Assembly (NCBI GenBank): GCA_023375675.1 | Contig: JALQBC010000031.1 | Span: forward strand, 434,001 to 498,000 | Direction: 5' to 3' | From: Cytospora piceicola | Taxonomy: Eukaryota; Ascomycota; Sordariomycetes; Diaporthales; Cytosporaceae | Length of the DNA stretch: 64,000 nucleotides | Shown here: positions 15,051-23,835 of the stretch, piece by piece | How positions within the stretch are numbered: the first letter of the stretch is position 1 | Layout of the letters: each line of letters starts with the position of its first letter | The notes under the pieces: generated by a model | What the model was told of the DNA's origin: nothing | The model's database searches: none | Seen by the model: the letters and a program-made list of their open reading frames with translations, nothing else | Made by a program: the position numbers and the translations under genes

Positions 15051-15518
15051 GAAAACCCGGGATTCCCGATACGGCAGGTCAATTGATTAGGACTGCCTCG
15101 GTCCTTTCTTCATGATTTTGAGTATAAGATGGGCATAATAGTAGGCTATAAACTGATGAGTATCATAATCCCTTTTCGAACCGGGCAATCCAGACATCCA
15201 TGTTTCTAGCATTATCCAATCCTCCCTCTAAATTCTCCACGCTGGCTGCAACTGCATCGATCATGCCATGTAACATGATACCAATCTTGCACATGTGGAA
15301 TCCATACGGGCAACAACTTCATCCAGGTCAGCGCGGAACATGCGCGACTTGACCACCATTCGCACCTCCATCTTAGCATCAACCTGTTTGGGCAAAGGCG
15401 TGGCGATCTCCTCCTTCGCCAATGTCCAGCCGACTTCCCCGGCGAGGCCCGTAATCTGACGCGGGCTCAGGGTGCAGCGAATATTTCGTTTCGATTCCTC
15501 GCCGCGGAAGCTCTCTAG

Positions 15519-16310
15519 CGTGTTATCAGCGTGACCCACAATCCAAATTTGGCAATCCAAATCGCCCACTCTGCAGCCACAAACAACTCAAATCTGGCCT
15601 GTAAATAGCTAAATCTAATAGCCTCGAGGTTTACCAGATTATCTAAATATCCCCTTTAGGTTTAGCCCTATATTTCCGTAGTGTTAAGGGTCCTTAGTGC
15701 CTGCTGTTATATGCTGTTATATGCTGTTATATGCTGTTATATGCTGTTATATGCTGTTATATGCTGTTATATGCTGTTATATGCTGTTATATGCTGTTAT
15801 ATGCTGTTATATGCTGTTATATGCTATTATATGCTGTTATATGCTGTTATATGCTGTTATATGCTGTTATATGCTGTTATATGCTGTTATATGCTGTTAT
15901 ATGCTGTTATATGCTGTTATATGCTGTTAAGGACTATAAGAATGCCGGCTAAGGCTTGATTAGTAAGCAGCCTCGAAAATAAAGGCTTCTGATTAGCCCG
16001 TTAGCCCTACTTATACGAGAGGATATTTAGTATAGCTAAACTAATCATTATTAGCTAGAGGCATTAGATAGGGCCGGATATGCTTAATATTCTGCAGTAT
16101 CTTAAGTGTTAGGTGCGAATCGATAGGCTAGTTTGGTGGTAGCCTTATTTTAGTGATAGTCTGGGGGGGGGGGGGGGAAGTGGGTCAAATCTAGCAATCC
16201 AATCTAAATCACAGCCGCCGGAGGCAAATCTATGGCATTACTGAGGCAAACAATCTAATTCTGATGCCGAGATTTGAGTTGTCTGGATTGTGGGTTACGC
16301 TGCGTGTTAT
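15519..16310. mobile_element. hAT-type MITE with 8 bp target duplication
   Basis: The insert 15527-16302 (776 bp) begins CAGCGTGACCCACAATCC and ends with the reverse complement of CAGCGTAACCCACAATCC, an 18 bp terminal inverted repeat with one transition. The 8 bp CGTGTTAT flanks it on both sides (15519-15526 and 16303-16310). CAG-starting termini and an 8 bp duplication are hallmarks of hAT transposons. A further ACAACTCAAATCT block lies inside both ends, offset by about 38 bp at the left end. There is no transposase, so the element is non-autonomous. Removing it restores the methyltransferase frame at the TDNT codons, independent proof of the insertion. Confidence 0.92.
15701..15929 (+). repeat. 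Decamer minisatellite (ATGCTGTTAT)n inside MITE
   Basis: About 23 head-to-tail copies of the 10 bp unit occur, 21 of them complete between 15711 and 15920, with a single variant (ATGCTATTAT at 15821). Because the unit is not a multiple of three, all three forward frames are open with a 10-residue periodic peptide; these are artefacts, not genes. Confidence 0.95.
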
Positions 16311-16596
16311 CTGTGAGGGCGGGCAGAAGGTGAAGTACCTGAGCTGGTAGTGAAACTGAGAGACCATACTCGGCGATAACGACGCTTCGGGCATGTTGAC
16401 GGGCCCTCTTGGAGTATCCTGGTGAGGATGTGCGGGTTGGAGAAATACCAGATTGAGTAGCCGAAGACGATGAAGTCAAACGTTTGGCCTGCAGTGCCTT
16501 CGGAGAGACACGCAATAGGGTCGGCCTGTACGAAGCTGATTAGATGCCCAACAGCCGAAGCAAGAACATGAACCTGAGATGATGCGTAGTCTTGGG

Positions 16597-16782
16597 TACC
16601 TATGTGTCACGATATTAAGGTAGTCGCTATTGCACAGCAATAGCGGTTCCGTTTTTGCGTCACACTATGTGGCGAGTTTGTTTGGTCTTATAACTCTCGT
16701 TATGTGGAGCCGAGAGGGAAGGACAAGAATTGACAGACCCCATTCAAATGGCGCATTACCAATATTAGCGACTACATAGGTA
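16597..16782. repeat. Possible TA-flanked short palindromic insertion
   Basis: The segment 16599-16780 starts CCTATGT and ends ACATAGG, is flanked by TA on each side, and contains GTAGTCGC near both ends and an internal hairpin around TCGCTATTGC. It separates two conserved blocks of the methyltransferase. It may be a tiny Tc1/mariner-like MITE; alternatively part of it is an original intron. The inverted repeat beyond 7 bp is imperfect. Confidence 0.35.
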
Positions 16783-16969
16783 CTCTGCCTCCGCATCCCA
16801 CTGCATCAGCCAGCACGACCGTGAGTTCACCCTGACCAGGTCCAATCTCGAGCACAAATGCTCCCGGCGGGATGCCCCAGGCCCTTGTGAGTTGTTGACG
16901 ATGTTCGACAGAGTAAAGAAGGCACGCTGACAGCTCCTGAAGCGAAAGGTGGTTCATTTCAGTTGTCAC

Positions 16970-18062
16970 CAGGCAAATGGAAGCCGAATGACCACAAGAG
17001 CCAGATTGGAGGAAATATGGGACAATTTCGTTGTGCCTTGATGATAGAACGAATGCAAGTGCTACATACCCCCAACCCTAGCGATTTTATTCGACTATGA
17101 TGTTGTCATAATGTTGAGAAATAAGGAGCAGGAGAAGGGAACCAAGAGAGGGGGGAATCGAGAGTATCCCAAGATTCCTGTGCTAGCCTGGATCAAGTCG
17201 CATTGCAGACGAAGATACCTCTAGATCCAACACCTGTCGTCGCAGTGAGACCTCAAGGCTTTAAGGTTCTATCCAGGGATTTCCGTACTAGTAATTATCT
17301 GTTGCCTCCGCACGGTTATCAGTACACTAGGGATCCTTCACCCGCTTCCGCCTGTTGAACCCATAGGAGGCTGATTACTGATAGGTTAGGTTCTCAGAGC
17401 TACTGTGCGGACCAGCCCGGGGTGGGTTCCCAATACGTGTCAGGTCCGGGGAAGGAAGGTAACCTGCAGGGACCCTTGTATATAGCATCTTTGAGCGGGG
17501 TCATACAAGCTCAGCCAATGCCTATGTAGGTACAGAAACTGGAACACAGTTAGCTATTACTTTAGAACAAAATGATGTCAGATTAACTTCCCAAGGGTTA
17601 TAACCCAAGCCTACCTTGCTTGCCGGACCGATCATAATCCTGCCGTTTGGTATCTCCAGCGCTAACTTATGCAGCGCTAGAACCTTTCTGAGGAGAGAGC
17701 CGGCCTCGTTAAAGAGGCCGAGAGGGTGTCACAAGGTTTCCCGACATATTGGGCGCCAGATCCAGCCCCTACCATCGGTCTGAATGCTTACATGATCAGA
17801 CGGAACTTCGGAGCGGGCGGTATTTGATACGTTATCTCATATTGTATGTAAGATGTTGGTGCTTTGAGATGGTGTGATTTGTTGATTGTAACATGCATTC
17901 AGCCACTCCGGAAAATCTAGGCAGGCTATATGCATTGATCTGGCAGCTAACAATATGGCCGGCTAAAGACCAATCGATCCAACAATACTTGACAAAATGG
18001 TGAAACACTTCGGTGCGATGAACGTCCTCTCAGTCCCAATAGAAACGCAAGGCATGTGGGTT
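16970..18062. other. Intergenic, no gene seen
   Basis: Composition is normal. I see no coding frame with recognisable content on either strand. It separates the methyltransferase pseudogene start from the 3' end of the UstYa-like gene, both on the minus strand. Confidence 0.6.
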
Positions 18063-19157
18063 TCACTCGAAATGCTCGCTGTGATCCTTCTCGCTGTGAT
18101 CCATCTCACTGTGATCGTGCTCGTTGTGGCTATTCCTGCTGTCTCCTTCTGGCCACACCGGAGCCAAATCGTGCGTATGGTCATCCTTATGGTCATGGTT
18201 ATGCCCGCCTTGAATCTGAATTTCGCCGTCGACCATGGGGAATGAGAGACCTAAGGAACATCATACCAGTCAGCAACCATTCAAATGAGCAGGTAAAAGC
18301 ACAGTCATTATGCGGCTTACCGAGTTGCGGATGCACCAGTGTCTTTTGGTCAAATATGGAGAACGACCGCTTCGATGCCCATTCGTCAAGTGCATCCCAG
18401 TTCACGCACGTCTGGTCAGTATGGAAATTTGGCATTGGTGCGCGCATTTCCGGATGCCAATAGAACGTCACAACCGACAGGTCTGCGTGGCACATGAGAG
18501 ATTCTCGGATATCGTTTATGCAGTGGTCTGCGTGGCCGCGAAGGTCGGGGATGCTGACATTGTACTTGTCATGCCACAGGACCTGTCTCAGCATACTTAG
18601 GCAATGAAGATGGTGGTATGCGCTGATCTGGCCGAAAAACCCGCCCCCGTTTCTCAGCTCGATGGGTTCGGGATCTTGAGTTCGGTTTAACTTCCGCAAC
18701 TCCTCTGCGGTGAAGCGAAGGTTGTAGTGTTTGAAGAGATGGGTCCATGCCTCTTCTACCTCGGGGCGCGGCTCGCCAGTATATTTGGTGCTCAGGCCGA
18801 GACTCCCATCGAACGAGTGTCTGTGGTACTCTTTGATGGCTTCCTTTGCCGGTGCTGTGATAGACAGGCATTAGTTACACGGCCAATGGATCACATGTGT
18901 CTGAGACATTGCAACATACTGTACGTGAGAAATGGATCGAGACTCGAAGAGCTCCAGGAGCGAGGCACCGTGAGTAGAACCAGGCTGTAGACGACGAGGA
19001 GGAAGACAGAGAAACCCCGGTGCTGCCACCACCGATAACGCTGCTTCTTGCCGTATGAGGGCGTATGAAACATTGTTGGCAATCCGTCCATCGAGTCTTT
19101 CTCACACTCATCAAGGAGCGGTGCCGCAGAGGTGCTGGACCTATCTGGCGACTCCAT
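18063..19157 (-). CDS. UstYa-like (DUF3328) oxidase with His-rich tail
   Basis: Three exons: 19157-18920, 18854-18321 and 18250-18063, with introns of 65 and 70 bp starting GTATGT and GTAAGC. The model closes in frame at 319 aa. A single membrane segment lies at about residues 49-65 (GFSVFLLVVYSLVLLTV), followed by the DUF3328 core with two HXXHC motifs, HHLHC (about 160-164) and HADHC (about 187-191), the family's metal-binding signature. In ustiloxin and phomopsin-type pathways UstYa proteins form oxidative crosslinks in the core peptide. The third exon adds about 60 residues with 11 histidines, including a DHSE repeat, which I do not know as a normal part of the family. It is divergent from the repeat precursor at 20303. 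The start is the only ATG consistent with the frame; codons upstream are non-ATG. Confidence 0.88.
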
Positions 19158-20302
19158 AATGAACAATAATGATTCGAGTGAAAGACCTTCCTAACGAAAG
19201 GGAATGAATAGAGGTTTTGATGAGAAAGAAGGAGGTGGGAAACCCATGAGACAAGCAAAGAGAAACACAGAAGCATTGTCACTTTCTCAGATATACTTTC
19301 ACTGCCCCCCCTTGAGCCGACTTGTCTCTACCCTCTATCGCCCATTGATTTATGCAGGACCTGACGTGATTCTCTGGAGTGCGGGGTGATACGGATGTCG
19401 ACATGATCAATTCCTTGGAAATTGCCAACATTGCCACACCGCTATGCACAAACAATGCGACAGTAACCCTTGCGTTCAGCTGAAGTGAGCAATACCCCGG
19501 GGCTTCGGAGATCCTTAGATCAAGTTCCTATGATAGGGCTTGCATCTAACGTGGGACATCCTTTCCATGATCCGATATTGTTCTACTTCGATATCGAAGA
19601 TGAATGTCTTCCAATTTGAGTTGCATTAGGAAGTACAATCGCTTGGCCATTCACATGAAATCTGATATCTAATTTGGGAAAATTATTTGATGCTGAAGTC
19701 TAGAACTATCGATGTCCTTCCTTCCGCTCAGTGATGCATTTCGATACCTCGTTGCGAGTACATATAGCCCCAGTACCATTTGGGAGTAGTAGTCTCACCG
19801 GCTTATCGGTTGCCCAGGATCCATGCATGAAGACACCGCTCTGCACTGCAACCTAGTGTATGGTTATCAACTGACACCATCGCGCACTTACTCTCTCGGA
19901 GGCATCGCCAGTGCAGATCCATCAGCATCTTGAGGAATCGTTGGACTACAGCCTATAAGTGGTTAGAGATAAGCTGCAAGGGAGTAACAATAGTCCAGGG
20001 AAAGAACTATACGTTACCTGCATACTTGGTGTCGTTTGGTTGGCGGCAGGTTGCTGTCCGAGAATGGATGTGAAGATCAATGTGCAATTTGCAAAGACGA
20101 ATCAGGCGTGGGGCAAACTGGATATCTTGTTGCTCCAACAGCGGTGTCTTGTAAATCGGCCAAATATAAGATGGGAGACAATTCCCGTCTAAAGAAGCAG
20201 AGTATGAATCAACCCATTCTCGACATCACTTCTTCATCAGCCGGCGTCTAGCAAATAGTCCGTCTCCAAAATCATCGATATTTCTTGCCCCCATTCTCCA
20301 CC
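19158..20302. promoter_or_regulatory. Shared divergent promoter region, UstYa-like / precursor
   Basis: This 1.1 kb spacer lies between the start codons of the minus-strand UstYa-like gene and the plus-strand precursor. No coding frame is recognisable. Both 5' ends face it, so co-regulation from this interval is likely. I could not identify a specific operator. Confidence 0.45.
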
Positions 20303-20726
20303 ATGAAGCTCACCCCCCTTATCATTGCTCTTTTGCCGTTCCTGGCTGCGGCGATCGCGGCGCCCACAGGCGGTAAGTCTGATCTACTCGCCACCGCTAC
20401 CAATCCATCAAGGTTACTAATAACTGCCTACAGCCAGAGAGGGTGCTACTCAGCTCTACGACAAGCGTGCCGACTCTGAGGATGCTGTCCAGAAGGGCTA
20501 CAAGCGTGCCGACTCTGAGGATGCTGTCCAGAAGGGCTACAAGCGTTTCGACTCTGAGGATGCTGTCCAGAAGGGCTACAAGCGTTCCGACTCTGAGGAT
20601 GCTGTCCAGAAGGGCTACAAGCGTTCCGACTCTGAGGATGCTGTCCAGAAGGGCTACAAGCGTTCCGACTCTGAGGATGCTGTCCAGAAGGGCTACAAGC
20701 GTGCCGACTCTGAGGATGCTACTTAG
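20303..20726 (+). CDS. Secreted Kex2-repeat RiPP precursor (dikaritin-like)
   Basis: Two exons: 20303-20372 and 20434-20726. The 61 bp intron runs GTAAGT..TACAG with a TTACTAATA branch site. The 120 aa product starts with a signal peptide (MKLTPLIIALLPFLAAAIAA), a short pro-region ending LYDKR, then six 13-residue repeats of the form XDSEDAVQKGYKR at residues 36-113 with X = A, A, F, S, S, S, then ADSEDAT and TAG. Each repeat ends in KR, the Kex2 site, with a Tyr just before it. This architecture (signal peptide plus near-identical repeats split by KR) is that of UstA-type precursors and of other Kex2-processed repeat proteins. The neighbouring UstYa-like oxidase argues for a dikaritin cyclic peptide whose core includes the Tyr; the exact core is inferred. 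There are no Cys or pheromone-like motifs. In-frame repeat-like coding continues after the TAG to 20786. Confidence 0.87.
20469..20702 (+). repeat. 39 bp tandem repeat encoding precursor units
   Basis: Six exact-length 39 bp units differ almost only in the first codon (GCC, GCC, TTC, TCC, TCC, TCC). Near identity at synonymous sites points to recent unit duplication or gene conversion. Confidence 0.95.
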
Positions 20727-20786
20727 AACTACAAGAGTCACAACTCTGAGGATTTGAGTCAGGACTACAGTCAGAAATACGACTAA
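20727..20786 (+). other. In-frame coding-like extension after precursor TAG
   Basis: The same frame runs 19 more codons to TAA at 20784-20786 and still contains degenerate repeat residues (NSED, SQDY, SQKY). This suggests the TAG at 20724-20726 replaced a CAG and truncated an originally longer precursor. Confidence 0.5.
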
Positions 20787-21887
20787 GTGTCAAGCGTGGG
20801 GTCTGTTTCAGGGGGAGCTGTGGTGTTGGACTGTGGTGTGGGAACTATGTTCAGCACGAGCAAAGACGGACTGTAGACAGTGGGCAGTGAGCAGTTGGCA
20901 GGTCATCAAATAGACATAATTCAGAGGGTTCTGGGCTTTGTCTCTCAGTTGAATACTCTTTTGTTGGTTTCCTGGACGTAGTGTTTCCCTGCGAAAAGCA
21001 CACAAATAACGTCCCTCAAGCAGTCAACCCTCAAGCAGTCAACTCTCAAGCTGACAGCCCGAGGTGTAATCTGGTAGCCCCTCAAGGATGACTGTTCAAG
21101 TGGTAATAGTAGATTCAAAATTAGATTGCCCATACGAGCGCCGGATCAACTGCTGCAACCACTCTTCGAAGTGGAGGACGTTTTGGGTAGTGGGACTCGG
21201 TAACCAACAAAACTGATTGGAACATGCCGTCGTGGCCCTCAGACCCACTGAGGGCCCACTTACATGTGCATAAGCTTACATGTACCTAAGCGACATGCCA
21301 GCCAGCCAGCCAGCCAGCCTTGAAGTCGATAAGAGATAGAGGATCCAGTTTTGTGTGAATTCTGTATCCACTCTAGCTGCTTGTACCTTTTCACCTGAAG
21401 GATACCTAGCTAGGTACGTAACTCCTGGTTGGCATAACAGGGACGGGCTGTGTTACACGGAGTAGGACCTGATTATATCTACTGTTTCGTATCTGAAGGT
21501 ATTAGTAGAGAAAAACTCCTGCTACTACAAATCGGTCTAATCAGATGATACGGAATAACTACTATTCGATATACCGACTAATTTATGGGATTTAACAATA
21601 TATTAGTTATCTACCTAACCACGTAGGATTAGTACTTTTCGAGTTAATCCATGGCACGTTTCCTAGCCCCTTGTCACCCCGCGGCACACAGCGGCCGGTT
21701 TTCTTTCCCGCCCCCAAGGTCATGTCTTCTCAACTCACCTCACCACACCAGCCCCGGGAATGAACCCGACTCTCTCTTCTTTCTCTATCTCTCTTCAAAA
21801 GATACGCCCCTGACTACCACCCAAATCAAAACAGGCGCCACAGTCGATTCTGGTCTACTGTTTGATAAGCGTCTTAGATGCATTACA
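20787..21887. other. Intergenic with short tandem repeats, promoter of MFS gene
   Basis: It contains an imperfect 15 bp tandem repeat of CCCTCAAGCAGTCAA at about 21011-21055, and a (CCAG)n microsatellite at 21297-21318. An AT-richer patch lies around 21470-21640. No gene is recognised. The start-proximal part is the likely promoter and leader of the transporter. Confidence 0.5.
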
Positions 21888-23405
21888 ATGTCGACTGCGA
21901 GACACGAAGAGAGGCCTCTGCTGGGCCCCAAGGGCGATAGCCATGAGCAGAAGCTCCGCCGGCGTGTTGTTGTTGTGAGCTTCACCCTGGTCCTGCTCAA
22001 CGACTTCGCTGGATTCTTTTTGGACGCTCCCCAGACGAGCATCCTTGAAGGAAACATTTGCAGCCGTTATTACCAATCCACGCCCAGCCCGGCCGGCAGA
22101 GACTGTACAGCTGGCCCAGTCCAGGCTGAGCTTGCGATCGTCAACCAGATGCTCAACACTTTCAACCGTCTGCCAGGCCTCTTCGCAGCCATACCCTTCG
22201 GCATCATAGCCGACCGCTACGGCCGTCGCCCCGTGTTCGTCTTGACTATCCTCGGTGCACTCCTGCAGGATGTCATTTCCAAGATCATTCTCTGGCGACC
22301 TGACGTCTTCGCACCGCGTCTTATCTGGTTATCGTCTCTTGCCACCTTTGTGGGCGGCGGGGATGCCGTCGCCACTTCCATGGTCTTCCTGGTCGTCGCT
22401 GACGTCGCCCAGCCACACCAGCGAGCAGAGCTGTTCTTCCTCCTGACCGCCTGCGAACGCGTCGGTGAGATCGTGGGTACACCATTGAGTGCCCTGCTTA
22501 TGTCTATCTGGAACCCCTGGATACCGTACCTCATGTACAGCATTTTGACCCTGCTCGCTGGTATGGTCCCGGTGCTCTTTCTGCCAGAGACTTTGCGGAG
22601 GTCCAGACCGCCGCCTGATACGGGAATAGAACCAGACACCCCTTTGTGCGAGTCCAACTCAAGGGCTGACGAAGGGTTGCCAGCCTCAGCGAACGGGACG
22701 CCGTCCACACCTACACACTCCACCATCATATCAAAGTTCCGACCTCTTATCAAGCACAACGTTGTTGCTGTTCTGTTGGCCTTTTTCGTCTCAGCATTGG
22801 GTCGTCAGTCAACGGGTTTTCTGTTACAGTACACCCGACAACGATTCAATTGGACTTACGAAAAGGTACTTACTGACATTGGCCATCCTTACCCGCTGAA
22901 CACGGGCCAGATTTACTAACCACCGCGTCGACTCCAGGCTAGTGTGTTACTCACAATTCGGGCTGCTGTAGACCTTGTTCTGCTACTGGTTGTGCTCCCA
23001 GCCCTGCACAAAGTTCTCGTCAAACGCGATTCAGGTTCCCAGGGCAAGGATCTCCTGATCAGTCGTCTTTCTGTCGCATTATTCGGCATTGGCTCACTAG
23101 TTATCTCGTTGGCTCCGGTTGTGCCTGTACTCGCTCTAGGCATCGTCGTCTTCGCATTTGGCTCTGGCTTTTCGCCTGCCGCCCGCAGTCTGGCGACCAC
23201 CTTCGTCCACCAAGATGAAGCAGGGCTGCTCTATACTGCCCTTTCCATAACGCAAACGGTTGGGGGGCTCATAGCAGGCCCTTTGCTAGCTTTGTCCTTC
23301 CGTTGGGGACTCAGCCTTGGGCCTCAGTGGACTGGCATTCCATTCACTCTGGTGGCTGGCTTGTTTGCCTGTGGATTCATTGCAATCTGTTGTATACGGC
23401 TGTAG
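21888..23405 (+). CDS. MFS transporter
   Basis: Two exons: 21888-22865 and 22938-23405, with the intron GTACTT..CCAG in phase 0. The product is 481 aa. It has multiple hydrophobic segments typical of a 12-TM major facilitator, with the motif A-like loop PFGIIADRYGRRPVFVL at residues 103-119 and a hydrophilic central loop before the second half. An upstream in-frame ATG at 21651 would add 79 residues of low-complexity Pro/Ser sequence, so I prefer MSTARHEE at 21888. It lies just downstream of the RiPP precursor on the same strand, consistent with export of the peptide, but substrate specificity cannot be read from sequence. Confidence 0.85.
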
Positions 23406-23835
23406 TGTATAGAAGTGTTTGATAAAGCAAAGGTGCTTGGAGTTGTTTGCGAGTAAAGTGTATTAGAAAAAGAGGTGACTATACAACATAACCAGGTAGT
23501 TTTGGTGTTTAAGGTGGAGACGGGGCTTAAGTGGTTGTAAACAATCGAAACATCAGTTGTCGGTATTAATGACCGACTGTCCCATGAAATATTTTTCTTT
23601 AACCCATGTTGTTCCATTCTTACTACCGTTGACACGTCTAAGTATGTAGAGAAGTTAAGACATGCTACTCTCCTCCGTCACAGGCCAACCACGAAATTAC
23701 TGAACAACTACCAGAACGAGAATCAACGTCATTTCAATGCTAGAGTCAATTAATCACTCTTCATTGTGCAACCGATTAACTACATATATATATACCTTCT
23801 CATGATCTGTGTTATATTCCACCACCAAGCATCAT
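23406..23835. other. Convergent intergenic spacer
   Basis: A 430 bp spacer lies between the 3' ends of the MFS gene and the carboxylesterase. It probably holds both 3' UTRs. Nothing else is seen. Confidence 0.6.

Larger units (their letters stand above)
15261..16957 (-). pseudogene. Class I SAM-dependent methyltransferase, disrupted by MITE
   Basis: The N-terminal part (16957 to about 16785) carries the SAM motif I, VLEIGPGQGELTVVLAD, preceded by SVEHRQQLTRAWGIPPG. A middle part (about 16590-16311) reads through DYASSQ.., QADPIACL and IWYFSNPH, then ARSVVIAEYGLSV. The C-terminal part (15518-15261) reads NTLESFRGEESKRNIRCTLSPRQI and ends at TGA. The middle and C-terminal parts join in frame only if the 776 bp insert and one copy of its 8 bp duplication are removed. 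Two further lesions exist: an extra G in a GGG run near 16404-16406 shifts the frame, and the 16597-16782 segment separates motif I from the next block and leaves the frame wrong. An intron there cannot be excluded, but no splice pair restores the frame. The family is recognised from motifs; a role in modifying the neighbouring peptide is inferred from position. Confidence 0.8.

Noticed and set aside
15160..15215. tRNA-like TTCGA motif on the minus strand
   Set aside because: No cloverleaf could be folded around it.
15681..15959. Forward open frames encoding a periodic MLLYAVICCY-type peptide
   Set aside because: They arise from a 10 bp tandem repeat inside a MITE; all three frames are open, so no coding selection is shown.
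20303..20726. Mating pheromone precursor
   Set aside because: KR-separated repeats fit, but there is no Cys/Trp pheromone signature, and the UstYa-like neighbour favours a dikaritin precursor.
20397..20741. Long minus-strand frame with LDSILRVGTLVAL repeats
   Set aside because: It is the antisense shadow of the 39 bp precursor repeat; the plus strand has the signal peptide, intron and KR sites.
21651..21887. N-terminal extension of the MFS transporter from an upstream ATG
   Set aside because: Low-complexity Pro/Ser/His sequence with no family likeness; the internal ATG at 21888 gives a normal transporter N-terminus.
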